A stretch of 64,000 bases of DNA. Origin: Haliotis asinina. Taxonomy: Eukaryota > Mollusca > Gastropoda > Lepetellida > Haliotidae. A program made the position numbers and the translations under genes. The DNA is taken from assembly GCF_037392515.1 (NCBI RefSeq), contig NC_090283.1, forward strand, positions 20,217,001-20,281,000, written 5' to 3'. Positions 36,290 through 46,705 of the stretch are shown in pieces. The notes beneath the pieces were generated by a model, which was not told the DNA's origin, did no database searches, and saw nothing but the letters and a program-made list of their open reading frames with translations. Each line of letters opens with the position of its first letter. Positions within the stretch are counted from its first letter, which is position 1.

Positions 36290-36425
36290 GAGGCGGAGGA
36301 CGATTCGGGTTAGACGGTCAGGAACGGACAGACTCGCTGATTTGGTTGACATATGTAATCCTATCCCAGCCGCATAGATCAATGCTCATATTGTCGATCA
36401 CTTGATTTGACTGCTTCAGCATCAA
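36290..36425 (+). mobile_element. Degenerate SINE body fragment
   Basis: GACTCGCTGATTTGGTTGAC, CCGCATAGATCAATGCTCAT and GATCACTTGATTTGACTG follow the order of the plus-orientation SINE body. Confidence 0.6.
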
Positions 36426-36427
36426 CA

Positions 36428-36995
36428 TGAGAAACATATATAACCCAAAGTACTACTTCACATGTCAGTAGGGGAAACAAGGAAACCCAATAGTACTGCT
36501 TCACATATCAGTAGGGGAAACAAGGAAACCCAATAGTACTGCTTCACATATCAGTAGGGGAAACAAGTAAACCCAATAGTACTGCTTCACACGTCAATTT
36601 GTGAAACGGGTATGCCCAATGGCACTGAATCACATGCCGATATAAGAAACAAGCACACCCAATGGCACTGCTTGACATGTTAATATGGGAAACAAGTACA
36701 CCTAATGGTACTGCTTCACACGCCAGCTCTAGATACAGTGGCAGAAAAGTGGCAGATATGATCCCTAATGGACGACAACATGGGAAACAAGTACACCCAA
36801 TGGTACTGCTTCACATGGCCATATGACAAATAAATACAAACAATGGTACTGATTCACATGGGAAACAACCAATAATACTGCCTTACATGTTAATATGAGA
36901 ACCATATATACCCAGTGGTACCGCTTCAAATATCAATATGAGAAACATATATACCCCATGGTACTGCTCCTAATGTCAATATGGGAAACAACTAT
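36428..36995. repeat. Tandem array, about 43-bp unit
   Basis: Units containing GGGAAACAAG, ACCCAATGGTACTGCTTCAC and ATGTCAATAT repeat about 12 times with increasing divergence to the right. The same motif reappears at 37799-37846 on the far side of a LINE fragment. Confidence 0.9.
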
Positions 36996-37004
36996 TGTAA
37001 TTTT

Positions 37005-37208
37005 CTAATCTTCTTTCTTTTCATCACCGTATATTTCTTGGATACCCTTAGACACCGCAAAAGGGTTTAACTTTAAAGGTTTATTATCTATGGTCTCGAT
37101 GACAATAAAACGTGGCCAGCAGTCAATGCGTTTAGACGGTCTGAGGTCATCAACAGGGTCACTTTCAAGAGGAGGTTTGCTCTTTTTAGTCGGGGTTTCA
37201 TAAGTCAT
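37005..37208 (-). pseudogene. N-terminal piece of LINE ORF1 (nucleic-acid-binding, gag-like)
   Basis: A 67-codon ATG frame contains RIDCWPRFIVIETIDNKPLK and then FAVSKGIQEIYGD. In many molluscan jockey-type LINEs the N-terminal region of ORF1 has a WPRFLVIE...PLxxLSPFAIxKGIxGI pattern, which I recognise from memory. The frame ends abruptly at the boundary with the tandem array, before the zinc-knuckle region, so only the 5' end of the element is present. Confidence 0.6.
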
Positions 37209-37797
37209 GGTGAGTTATTTAGGTTTCATCATCCGAGCTCCCCACCCACCACGGAGTATCACAAGGACAATGCTAAAGCAAGCGGGCCTCCAGCTTGCAA
37301 CACCAAAGGTACCCGGATGATATACTCCAGCAGAACAAATATAATTAATCCACCAGATTGGCCCATGGGCCACCGCCTTCTGGACATAAGACTCCAGGCA
37401 AAGTTCAGAACTTCTAAAATACATTCCAAAACCAGAAAAATCGATGAATAATTCAGCCAAGACCGAAATTAAAAGTCCAAATAAAATTTGTGTAACGACA
37501 TATATATGTAATCCATGCACAGGGCGTGACATGACCAGCCGATTCAACCACCCGTCTAAGTGAAGTAAGGGCTGAAGTGGTGTGTTAGGCAAACAGAACA
37601 TGGTTAAAGGTCCAGTTGCACCCAACCACCAGGATCCCTTCCTCCACCGACACGGGACGCAACCCACGGTAAACAGGTTGCCCAATTCGTCCGCTCCTTG
37701 CGACCAGCAATTTGGTGCTATGGACCTTGCTGACCCGGGTCCACACGGCGGTTGGCGAGCACTCACAGCGAGGAGGTGGCTCCCCACGAGTGGCTAA
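37209..37797 (-). mobile_element. LINE 5' UTR/promoter region attached to the ORF1 fragment
   Basis: GC-richer sequence lying directly upstream of the ORF1 fragment on the minus strand. It starts near TTAGCCACTCGTGGGGAGCC and ends GATGATGAAACCTAAATAAC just before the ORF1 ATG. The 190-codon open frame inside it is probably non-coding leader. The call rests on position and composition. Confidence 0.5.
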
Positions 37798-37798
37798 G

Positions 37799-37850
37799 AA
37801 ACGTGTATACCACATTGCTTCACATGTCAGCATGAGAAATCACGGTTCAC
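37799..37850. repeat. Relic unit of the 43-bp array
   Basis: ACCACATTGCTTCACATGTC followed by AGCATGAGAAATCA matches the array at 36428-36995, showing that the LINE fragment sits inside the array. Confidence 0.7.
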
Positions 37851-37974
37851 TTAAAAAATCAAAACATACTTCTTTGCTACATACATTGTTTGTTATACTT
37901 TATCTTTACATATTCGTTCCTTTGTATTTCTTGTTCCCAGCAACATCACCTCAGCAGCCCAAATAGCAAACACT

Positions 37975-38155
37975 GACAACACTCGTCATGACCCATATTC
38001 CCTGCATTTCTGCTGATGATGACACTCGTCATGCCAATGTTTACATCACTTCTGCTGATGATAACACTCGTCATGCCAATGTTTACAGCACTTCTGCTGA
38101 TGATGACACTTGTCGTATTGCCCATATTCCCTGCCCCTCTGCAGATGGCGACTTA
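37975..38155. repeat. Tandem array, about 48-bp unit, four degenerate copies
   Basis: ACACTCGTCATGACCCATAT, ACACTCGTCATGCCAATGTT (twice) and ACACTTGTCGTATTGCCCAT head successive units, each containing TCTGCTGATGATGAC or a variant. Confidence 0.85.
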
Positions 38156-38859
38156 TAATGGTCATAATCTGAAGTATTCTTATCCATACCAGTGTTTTAA
38201 AACGCAGTAATGTGATTTTGATTTTTGTTATACGTACCAGTTATCGCTAGTGACTGATAGGGTGGTGTAAATCCAAAGTAGGGTCCATTCAGGCAGCAGT
38301 CTGTAAGTCCCTAGAGAACCTCGTATGGTGATCTACCTTCAGTGACTGGTGTTTCTGTTGCACATTGCTATATTTTTCTCTGTAGTGATACCTTTGTATG
38401 ATTACATGCTAGTTTTAAATGTTTGTCTGTGGTAGTATATTAGCTATTTGCTGTCTTTCGTTAACAGGTTGATCAGCTAAGTTTACTTTAATATGGATCT
38501 CTCATAGTCACTATATGGCTGAATTACAGCCGATGTGACTTTGAATATACTCACTCACTCACTCACTCACTCTCTCAATCACTCACACCCATGTGAAGAT
38601 CCGAATGAGAAAGTACGAGTAATTCATGCTTATTAATTTCAGGATCGGGTTATCTGGTTGGTTTCATTGGTGAATGCTTGTATTCGTATCCAAATTACAC
38701 AGACTGTTGTGTGATTACCCTTGAGTCAATGCATCTCCAATTGAAAAGCTTCTAGGCAACGCTTCAACCACTAGTTTCCCTGAAACCTTGGCCCTGGAGA
38801 TACGTATTCTACAGGTCAAGTATCTACTTATTATTTGTATTTTTCACAATTCTACAGCC
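38156..38859. other. Upstream region of the HtrL-like gene
   Basis: AT-rich; holds an (ACTC)n microsatellite at 38549-38586, probably a SINE tail relic. No clear TATA box or other promoter signal could be assigned. Confidence 0.4.
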
Positions 38860-38926
38860 ATGGCCAATGGAAAATACATTGCGGTGTTTCTAACTCTGAT
38901 TTCGTTCAGCGGATTCATTACCTTCT
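38860..38926 (+). CDS. Exon 1 of HtrL/YibB-family gene: membrane anchor
   Basis: The ATG at 38860 opens 22 codons plus one base, then a strong donor GTAAGTATT at 38927. The peptide has a hydrophobic run, KYIAVFLTLISFSGFITF, near the N-terminus, consistent with a type II signal anchor. The intron is phase 1. Linkage to exons 2 and 3 is inferred from matching phases and from the family's usual architecture. Confidence 0.65.
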
Positions 38927-39188
38927 GTAAGTATTCACTAAGTGTGATAACAACACCTTACTATGATATTACCAATATTTCAAATGTCTTTAATCAATAA
39001 CTCAATTTAGTCAAACTGACGGTTATTCCAGTTCACATCTTTCGTGGGGATTGGGAAAGGTATCACATTTATTCATAATATAATTATCCTATTTCTTTAT
39101 TCAGGCATGCCAGCTCCTGAGAGAGTATCGTAAGTCCATGCCAGTTAAAGAGCATTGCATCAACCACCGTTGTCGAATATTTGTTAAC

Positions 39189-39400
39189 CTATGAAGATCC
39201 GGGTTACAACGGGTCTTCACCAACCCGTGTCTGTCGTAAGAGGCGGTTGAGGTGATCTGGTGGTCAGATTCAATGACTTGGTTGAGGCAAGTTAATCCAT
39301 GGTCATGCCACTTGTGACCGGGTGTAAAAAACTTGGAGTCAACCTTGGTTTGCTTTTGCAGGTGTTTGTGAAGGTCTTTTCCCAAAAGCTGGTGTGGTGT
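39189..39400 (+). mobile_element. Chimeric SINE fragments in intron 1
   Basis: GAAGATCCGGGTTACAACGG, GTCGTAAGAGGCGG and GGTGGTCAGATTCAATGACT belong to the first SINE body. GTGACCGGGTGTAAAAAACT and GGAGTCAACCTTG belong to the different SINE found at 40000-40497. The junction is at about 39310. Confidence 0.6.
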
Positions 39401-39620
39401 TGTTACAATGGATCAAGCAATAAAAGTCAATGCATTTGATTGGTGTACAATAGTGTGGAATGGCCCACAAACGTCGTGAAAACAACAAAGAAACAATTGA
39501 TATCCATGACATTTTGTCGTACATTAGAATACCGACTTCTAAATGCCTCTCAAGAACCTTTATATGGATCGTTTTGGTACTTTTATTTTCCAAGAAATAA
39601 ACACAAATCTCTTTCTTCAG

Positions 39621-39670
39621 CATCATATTTCAAGTGGACAATCAGGCTGGAGGTGCTGCAAACACCAAAG
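39621..39670 (+). CDS. Exon 2 of HtrL/YibB-family gene
   Basis: A 50-nt exon between the acceptor CTCTTTCTTCAG (ending 39620) and the donor GTACAT at 39671. It enters in phase 1 and leaves in phase 0, exactly what is needed to join exon 1 (phase 1) to exon 3 (phase 0). It encodes SSYFKWTIRLEVLQTPK, a short stem region. Confidence 0.55.
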
Positions 39671-39840
39671 GTACATCTTTAGTTTCATAATACTCTAAAT
39701 TGTCAAACACCATTGAAAAGCCTTTTAGTATGAGATTTCTTGTGGCTTGAGAGTGCAGATATAAAATAATGACCACTTTAAGTGGCAATGCATTTTATTC
39801 ATTTCACAAAACAACGCACATTACTTTATGGATATTAGTG

Positions 39841-39995
39841 TGTGCTTGAGTTAGTTTTACGCAGCACTCAGCAGTATTTCACCTTTATGGCTCCGGTTTG
39901 TGAAATAATCGAATCTGAAAGTGACAATCCACTGATCAACAGCATAAGCGTCGATTTACGTACTTGGGAGACAATCACACGTGTCAACCAAGGGG
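39841..39995 (-). mobile_element. SINE interrupted by another SINE (intron 2)
   Basis: GAGTTAGTTTTACGCAGCAC, GACAATCCACTGATCAACAG and CACACGTGTCAACCAAG follow the minus-orientation body, then stop abruptly where the 40000-40497 element begins. GATTGGTTCTACCCTGGACC at about 40526 is probably the continuation. Confidence 0.75.
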
Positions 39996-39999
39996 GCAT

Positions 40000-40497
40000 G
40001 GTGGGAGAGCTGGCTAAGGCACCAGGCTAGTGATCCAGCGAGGTTGAGGTGTCGGGATCGAGCCCTCCTGTGACCGGATGTAAAAGCCTTGGAGTCAGCT
40101 TTGTGTGCAGACTCTTTCGGTGTTGTCACAACCTCTAGTGTACAGTACACAACCCTGTGCACTTAAAAGAACCCACGAATCCGTTGGTATATGACCAGGT
40201 GGTGGCCACATGAACACGTGCATACTCCTAGTTGCGGGTACAGCAGTAAACTTGGACAAAGACTATATGTTCCAGTCCACTGTCAATTGGGTACCTCGTT
40301 AGGATGAGAGAGCCATAATAAACTCGGTGCGCCTAGTGGCAGCAAGAGTTGTATACTCCACAGGGAGTTGAGATTGAAATACGATGTGTTTTTGAGATTG
40401 ACATCCAGTGATCGAGGGAAAAATACAAGCGCCCTGAGCATGCACTAGTACTTGGATATGTGCGCTATATAAATATCCAATCTATCTATCTAAGCGA
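40000..40497 (+). mobile_element. Long tRNA-derived SINE with (TATC)n tail
   Basis: A-box-like GAGAGCTGGCTAAGGCACCA and B-box-like GGGATCGAGCCC open the element. It continues for about 500 bp and ends GCGCTATATAAATATCCAAT followed by CTATCTATCTA. It differs from the (ACTC)n-tailed families in body and tail, so it should rely on a different partner LINE. Confidence 0.8.
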
Positions 40498-41620
40498 AAT
40501 AAACCAGTTCAGTGAAGATTGGTTCTACCCTGGACCTTCATGGGTCTTCATGGATAAGGATTCCCTGCTTCTTGTCTGATGCTGAAGATCAACTAGGACC
40601 CGGAGCTTTCATGGCATTGTGATTGTACTTAATGGCCACTTATAGTAAATCTAGCTGGCTGTGTTGACGAACCATTACTCCAAGGTTTCTCATATTGTTA
40701 TTGTTGAAGTTGGGGAACATTCAGGAAGTACAAGCTTTCACAAACTTTCCAAAGACATACATCATATGGACGCACCATCATTTCTCTATATCACCATCCG
40801 TGAACACAACTCATGGGTTGCACATGTACAAAAGTACAACACAGTGGACCGTTGTACACAGTAGCGTGGGGTTTTATTTTCAATTTAAACGCTTTTCAAG
40901 GAAGTCGATAATCATTGTATATACGTACACCATTAACTTTGACAACCAACTTGCATCATCACACAGTTGTCAGTATTTGTTTCTACCCGGGTGTTTGTTT
41001 GTTTGTTTGTTTGTGTTCGTTGCATGTCTGGCAAAGGATAATTGTTCATGTTTTATTTTATGTTTCAGTCTTGGCAAGGTGCCGACTCAGGGGTGAAGTG
41101 GCATTCCATACAAGTGACATATAACATAGACAAGCGTACAAATAAAGTGAGTGAGTGAGTGACAAATGAAATACGTGATGCATGTGATTAAAAACCAACT
41201 GCACCGCAACTACACTGTTCCTAAGCTCCTCTCAACTTTCTGCCTACTCTATACGCATTTACCTTGAGGACGCCCAGCGATGTTGCGCGTTTTCAATACG
41301 TGCGCAAAATTTAGCAATGATGAATATGATTTGGAGATTTTACGTGCGCTTTTCGGTATAAATATATAGTATGCACATACCCATACAACAGTTTAAAGCG
41401 GGCAGCAGTTTATGAAAGTCATATTTTCAATATATTGTGCATTTTGCTCTCAGTTTATGGGACTAAATGTAACATAAATAAGACCATCTAGTAAATTACA
41501 TCATTAGACACGAATGGAGTCTATTAAGTCAATCTTCCTTCACATACCGCTTAGGCTATCATTTTTATTAGTTCCTTAGCTTGTGAAGCGGGGATGCACA
41601 GTGCCCCATGAAAAATAGAG
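40498..41620. other. Intron 2 sequence, no coding signal
   Basis: Contains GTTT repeats at 40994-41013 and (AGTG)n at 41144-41161. Frames up to 133 codons (40695-41096) lack domain similarity. Confidence 0.5.
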
Positions 41621-41994
41621 TATGGAAGCCGAATCGTTTGTCGGGTACTTTTTAAGTACAAGTTATACTTTGATACCCACAAAATCAAGGAAAATACACG
41701 ATGAAATATGGAGTATAATATCGAACATTTGGAATTACGGAAACTGTTCTGGAACTTGCACTTGGCCACATTCACACGAACTATATTTGTTCAGTAAGAC
41801 CTCTTATGGATTAATGTTCTTTAATCTTTTTCACAAAACGTTTTGGGTTCATTCCAGATCCCCGCATCAGGTGAGGACTATTTTCTTCCGTTCACCTGAT
41901 GAAAGGATCTGGGAAGACCCCGAAAGTAAGTATTCCTGGTTTAAGTACTGAGGATGTTTTCTCCCTGAATTATAAGAATTATCATTTTTTGCAG

Positions 41995-42897
41995 ATTCTT
42001 TCTCAAAGCATTGACGATCCTTCTTTGGTCAAACCAGAAATCACAGTGGTTACAGCCTATTTCAACATCGGCTCCTTCGCCAAAGGAAGTGGGGCTAACA
42101 TGTTTACGCCAAACAAATATATACACTGGATGAATGTTTTTGGCAACATTAAAAACAACCTTGTCGCATTTACCGATTCGCAGGATGTGTACGACCTCTT
42201 CATAAACCTGAAACGCATGTTTCCCAGCAATATGACGAAAGTGTTCCTGATAGACAGATACAACCTTTGGTCCTTCTCTTTGGCCGAAGAAATCCGGAGT
42301 ATCTACAAGCAGCCCAACTATCCAAGGCATCAACCGAACACAGTCAACGAGAACTACTCATGTGCAATGCATGCTAAGTTTGAATTGGTCAATAAAGTTT
42401 TAGCGGAGGAGCTGTTTCCAACAAAATATTTCTGCTGGCTAGATACTGGACTCTTCCGGAGTATCGCTGATGACAAGAAAACCTTCAAGCTCCAGATTCC
42501 CAAAGAATGGGATCAACGGAAAGTGGCCTACAGTGCAGTATCCCCCTTCAACAAACAGGAGACAATCGCAAAGGTTATTAAAAACAATATGGTATGGGTT
42601 GGAGGCGCCATGTATTTAGGAACACCTGAAGTGCTTCACAACTACACACAAGACTACATGAATACAGTCAAGATGCTGATAAAGCAACGCTTGATGAATA
42701 CGGATCAGCAAGTTATATATTCCATGTACCTGCCATCCTCACTGGTTAAACCCCGAGTCCAGATACAAACATTCTCCCGGCAGCATAATCCTTTTGACTA
42801 TTGGTTCTATCTTGGATACCTGTGCAGGGAGACATGGTTAAAAACCCAAACTCCTGTGAATAAAACAGTCTACAAAAGTTGCAGCCTTTTGCCATAG
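41995..42897 (+). CDS. Terminal exon of HtrL/YibB (WlaTC-like) family protein
   Basis: This 903-nt exon follows the acceptor ATCATTTTTTGCAG ending at 41994 and supplies residues 40-339 of the spliced model. It begins ILSQSIDDPSLVKPE and then has ITVVTAYFNIG (55-65), KYIHWM, LVAFTDSQ and KYFCWLDTGLFR (183-194), plus a late conserved MYLGTPE segment. This order matches the HtrL/YibB (WlaTC) family, related to sugar-nucleotide-dependent transferases; substrate unknown. With the exon 1 anchor the protein would be a Golgi/ER type II protein with a lumenal catalytic domain. Sequons NMT, NYS, NYT and NKT are visible. An in-frame ATG at 41899 lies in the intron and would give a non-family N-terminus. 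The TAG stop is at 42895-42897. Confidence 0.85.
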   Translation: MLSQSIDDPSLVKPEITVVTAYFNIGSFAKGSGANMFTPNKYIHWMNVFGNIKNNLVAFTDSQDVYDLFINLKRMFPSNMTKVFLIDRYNLWSFSLAEEIRSIYKQPNYPRHQPNTVNENYSCAMHAKFELVNKVLAEELFPTKYFCWLDTGLFRSIADDKKTFKLQIPKEWDQRKVAYSAVSPFNKQETIAKVIKNNMVWVGGAMYLGTPEVLHNYTQDYMNTVKMLIKQRLMNTDQQVIYSMYLPSSLVKPRVQIQTFSRQHNPFDYWFYLGYLCRETWLKTQTPVNKTVYKSCSLLP

Positions 42898-43849
42898 CTC
42901 TCTCAGTTGGTCCCCTAAACACTTATTAATTACAGAAATCTATAGTTTAGACGTAATTTGGGGTTTTTATTGTTTTTTGTTGTTTTTATTGTTTTTTTGT
43001 TTTTGTCGTTTTTGTCTTTGTTTTATTTTATTATCTTATTTTTTTATTTATTTTTTTGCATGAGTTTCGTAGGCAGGTTTTTATCCTTCAAATCCTTTTC
43101 CCGAGTTTCCATGCAACGTTACTCGGTTACCGATTTTGATAATTTTAAATTTATTCACAGGGGAATTTGTCTGGCTTTATTTCAGTAAGAATCGCGGCTA
43201 TATATTCCACAATTTCCAGAATTCGACCATAAACGAGAGTGGGGTGTTTGTGCGTGTTACATCCCTTTCTTTCTTTATATGTATACGCTGTGATGTAGAG
43301 GAAGGACAATAGTGTTGTAGTCTGAGTCAGCTGAAGGAGTTCATTATCACAGGAATGTTACCACTCTCCGGGAATTTCATTATATTGGAGTGAATCGTAC
43401 AAAGGGAGATAATCACGTCTATGTTGTAAACACGTATCCACCGGTGAGTGAAGAGTTGGCTACCTAGTACAACTCAAAGCATCCACACTTTGTTCACATC
43501 ATTCACCAAACGTAAAAGAGAAAACTACTTCCACTTCCACTACTTGTCCCTGATACGAGGGAAATGCGACGAAAACAGAAGTTCATGTGCTGATTAAGAT
43601 GGAGAGCCACTTCACTGCTCAACACCTGGAACCTGCCGATTACCTGATTGAGAGTACTAAGTGCTATTCACGCCTGATATCCCTAGCAGGTCTCGGGGAT
43701 TACAGGATTCAGGATTTTTTATTTTCATAAATCCTACAAAATGATATGGAAAACATACATGCTTTCGATGAATACAATGTGCATCAATGGCTGTTATGCA
43801 TGTGAATATAATATAGATGTACAACTAAAACAGGGATAATACAATTTGC
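42898..43849. other. Downstream of the HtrL-like gene; T-rich tract
   Basis: A T-rich stretch at 42960-43060 follows the stop. No canonical AATAAA was identified close by; the transcript end is unknown. Confidence 0.4.
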
Positions 43850-44345
43850 GTTAAATAAGACAATTTTTGAAGAAAGGATAATAGTCAGATTTCATCAGGA
43901 AAACAAATCTATCAATATTGGGATTATTGCAAAACTACCTAGGGAGAATACGTTTTCTTACATCATCTAGAGCTCTGCATGATAGGAAAATATGAAATTC
44001 GTCACATATAACGTTGTGGTTACAGACTGTACATGGTTTATTTTCTGTGTCAATATTTCACCATCTGCCGGTTTCAGTCGGTAATCTGTGATTACATGTT
44101 CTTAATTTTGTTAACCAAACACGTTTCAATGGGAGGCTGGTTAAATAAGGTTCTAGATGGGGGGTATTCTTTATAAGGAGTAATGCTTACTTTTTGATGA
44201 GTTTTGAAGGTCGGCATTCCATGACTGCTTAAACTGATCTATAAGTGTGTATTTAACAGAGTGTTTCAGCCAGACCGCGGAAGGGAAACTTTGGGACCGT
44301 CATATGTATGATAATCCAACATTTTGAAGTATATTTTTACAATAT
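43850..44345 (-). mobile_element. LINE ORF2 C-terminal region, part of the 44.8-46.1 kb copy
   Basis: The minus strand at about 44060-43920 reads CTVCNHNVICDEFHIFLSCR followed by a FCNNPNI segment. This is the Cys/His-type terminal motif of LINE ORF2 proteins. Position and orientation fit the reverse transcriptase at 44850-45890, with a SINE inserted between them. Confidence 0.65.
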
Positions 44346-44451
44346 TTAAAAGATCACGTTGAATGTCCACACAAGTGGACACATTAGCCATTACATTATA
44401 TACTGTATGAGATAACTTATGTGATTATGTAATGACTTTACACCGGTAGTT

Positions 44452-44460
44452 TATAATTCT
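44452..44460. repeat. Target-site duplication, left copy
   Basis: TATAATTCT here and at 44630-44638 flanks the SINE at 44461-44629. Confidence 0.8.
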
Positions 44461-44629
44461 GGTGGCCGGTGGGGTAGCGTAGTGGTTAAGGCGTTCGCTC
44501 GTCACGCCGAAGACCCGGGTTCGATTCCCCACATGGGCACAATGTGTGAAGCCGATTTTCTGGTGTCCGCCGCCGTGATATTGCTGGAATATTGCTAAAA
44601 GCGGCGTAAAACTTAACTCGCTCACTCAC
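44461..44629 (+). mobile_element. Near-intact tRNA-derived SINE
   Basis: A-box-like GGTAGCGTAGTGGTTAAGG and a perfect B-box GGTTCGATTCC form the RNA polymerase III promoter. The middle (GATTTTCTGGTGTCCGCCGC) leads to AATATTGCTAAAAGCGGCGT and a CGCTCACTCACT tail. With the duplication this is a bona fide insertion, here into an older LINE. Confidence 0.93.
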
Positions 44630-44824
44630 TATAATTCTAGTTTTAATCATTACTTCCCCATAAACCATAAAATTTGGAGTAGATTGTCGTATTTTAAGTA
44701 TATATTTACATACTTTCAAGTGCGGTCTTTTTGTAGAATAGTTGCATTTTCATACTCGCAATCCTCTCACCCATATAATAAAATTGGGGAAATGCATTGA
44801 GTTTCAGCTGACAGTTGGGATTTC

Positions 44825-44868
44825 AAGATGCCTGGGATGGTGGGGTAGCCTAGTGATCAAAGTGTTCG
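44825..44868 (+). mobile_element. Solo SINE head fragment
   Basis: GGGATGGTGGGGTAGCCTAG followed by TGATCAAAGTGTTCGTTCT is the first 40 bp of the tRNA-derived head, cut off at CTACATAGC. It lies inside the LINE copy. Confidence 0.7.
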
Positions 44869-46143
44869 TTCTCTACATAGCTTTTGGAAAAGATTACAAT
44901 TTTGGTTTTATCTAAGTTAACCTTAAATTTCCACAATATACAATATGTTGTGAAATTGTCTAAGCTTAATTGTAATTCTTCAGCACTTTCAGATAGCAAG
45001 ACAGTGTCATCTGCATACAATAGTGCAAATAATTTTATATGCAAGCCAAGCTGTTCTTTAATGAAACAATTTACAATACTAAGTCCCGTTACATAAAAAG
45101 GGACTGTTCACATAAAAACGTTTCAAGATCGTTAAGGTAAAGAACAAATAAGAACAGAGATAATTTTTCACCCTGTCTAACGCCAGTATGACAGTGACAG
45201 AGTGGCGAAGAAGAATTACCTTGTTTTGCACACGATTTAATTTGTTGATACATAGTACGAATTATCTTAAAACATTTGCTGCTTATATTACTTTTGATCA
45301 TTTTAGTTCATAAGCCCTGTCTCCAAACAGTGTCAGAGGCCTGGCTAATGTCTATGAAAGCACAATAGAGTTCTTTATTAAGACCCTTGTATATATACAA
45401 GTAAACACCATCTGCAAGTAGAATATGCTTCACGGAAACCGGCTTGTGCTGTACTTATAAGTTCAATGGAATGTGAAAGTTTTGTAACCTCTCCGATAGT
45501 ATGGAAGTAAAATCTCTGCCCAAGCAGCTTACACTTGTTATATGTAATTATTAGGATTGTACGAGCACCCTTTATTCTTACAGAGTGGTCTGATGTAACC
45601 GACTGACCAAGATTCAGGTACATATACATAGTTAAACACACCGTTAAACAATCTAACATATACAAGCATGAGAACATCAAGCGTTGGTTTTATATATTCA
45701 TTGTGTATACCGTCAATACCTCAAGTCATGTTGTTGAGCGCTTTCACTGCACAAGTTATATCCATTCCAGTAATTGGATTATGTAACATATCACATTCAG
45801 TCATGTCGATGTTTACCCCATCGCTTTCGTCAGTCTCATTCATACTTTTATATTGGTAAAAAGTGCTTCATTAACTGAATAGTGACATTATTATCACGCT
45901 TTTTGTGAAAGATTTTAAAATATTCCAAAACGTTTTGGGATTAGATTTTTGTGTCGATCGTAATTTTTCTGCAGTTTGCCTTTTGGAGGTTTGATGTGCC
46001 TGTTTTAGGATTCTATTATAGTATTTGCAGGCCGTGATAAACATTTTGAAGTGTGTATCGGATTTATTTTTGCTAAAGATGCGCTTAGTTTTATGGTACT
46101 GGTTTGGTAGGATTCCAAAACTGGCAGTCTCCGGGTGACGCAA
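44850..46143 (-). mobile_element. LINE remnant: linker and reverse transcriptase
   Basis: Minus-strand frames give NPKTFWNILKSFTK (linker, about 45930), ELYCAFIDISQASDTVW (motif A, about 45370-45320), GVRQGEKLSLFLFVLYLNDLE (motif B, about 45185-45125) and ALLYADDTVLLSESAEELQL (motif C, about 45030-44970), then KTKIVIFSKSY. Several stops and frameshifts separate them, including one just before motif C. The endonuclease is missing, so the copy is 5' truncated and inactive. Confidence 0.88.
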
Positions 46144-46249
46144 TTGGGGATGTGTTATAATCCACTGTCAAAAATGGGACTTACGGAAATCGCAGTGCCT
46201 GCATTAGGACAACTACCATCATTGATTAATTACGACTAATTGTTTTAAA

Positions 46250-46560
46250 CATAGAAAAAGTTTGGGTACAAGTTATACAACTTAGAACACCTTCTTCGTA
46301 GTATTTACATAACATTGGTAACACTGAGTAAATTCGCTATTACGGTAGATCTCTGTTGAGTATATAGCTGACAGTCAAATAGGTAATGATACGAATTTTC
46401 ACAAACATACCCACAAGAACATTTGGGGTTATCTATTATACCAGCACGGAAAAGATCGTAATTCAGTTGACTACACGTGTAACGTAGTTTTGTAAGGGTG
46501 ATATTAGTGATTTTCGGTCCAAAGTCAAAATATTGGGAGCCTGTGTGTTACAACAATACG
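46250..46560 (-). mobile_element. Second LINE ORF2 C-terminal fragment
   Basis: The minus strand reads QLNYDLFRAGIIDNPKCSCG, then CENSYHYLFDCQLYTQQRS. This matches the plus-strand element at 19129-19400 (LNYDLFGIN ... CFIECPLYTIRR) and is distinct from the element at 44850-46143. Confidence 0.75.
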
Positions 46561-46564
46561 ATAC

Positions 46565-46705
46565 AACTAATTGGTCTGTGTGAAAATGAAAGTGGGTTAA
46601 TTAATCCTGTGTGAACATGAAAGTGGGTTAATTAATCCTGTGTGAACATGAAATAGGGTTAATTAATCATGTGCGCAGGTGAAACTGGGTTTATTAATCC
46701 ATTTG
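46565..46705. repeat. Tandem array, 31-bp unit, four copies
   Basis: TGAAAGTGGGTTAATTAATC and CTGTGTGAACA repeat; the last copy is diverged (TGAAACTGGGTTTATTAATC). Confidence 0.92.

Noticed and set aside
37215..37787. 190-codon minus-strand frame as a membrane protein
   Set aside because: It lies in the leader directly upstream of a LINE ORF1 fragment; the hydrophobic stretches look incidental.
41622..41951. 109-codon frame upstream of the HtrL exon
   Set aside because: It is in a different frame, with no family similarity and no consistent splice phase.
41899..41994. ATG at 41899 as the start of the HtrL-like protein
   Set aside because: The 32 codons before the splice acceptor do not resemble the family. 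A matched acceptor at 41994 plus two phase-compatible upstream exons explain the N-terminus better.
44461..44535. A genuine tRNA gene
   Set aside because: A- and B-boxes are present, but the sequence runs into a SINE body with a target-site duplication, so it is a SINE promoter.
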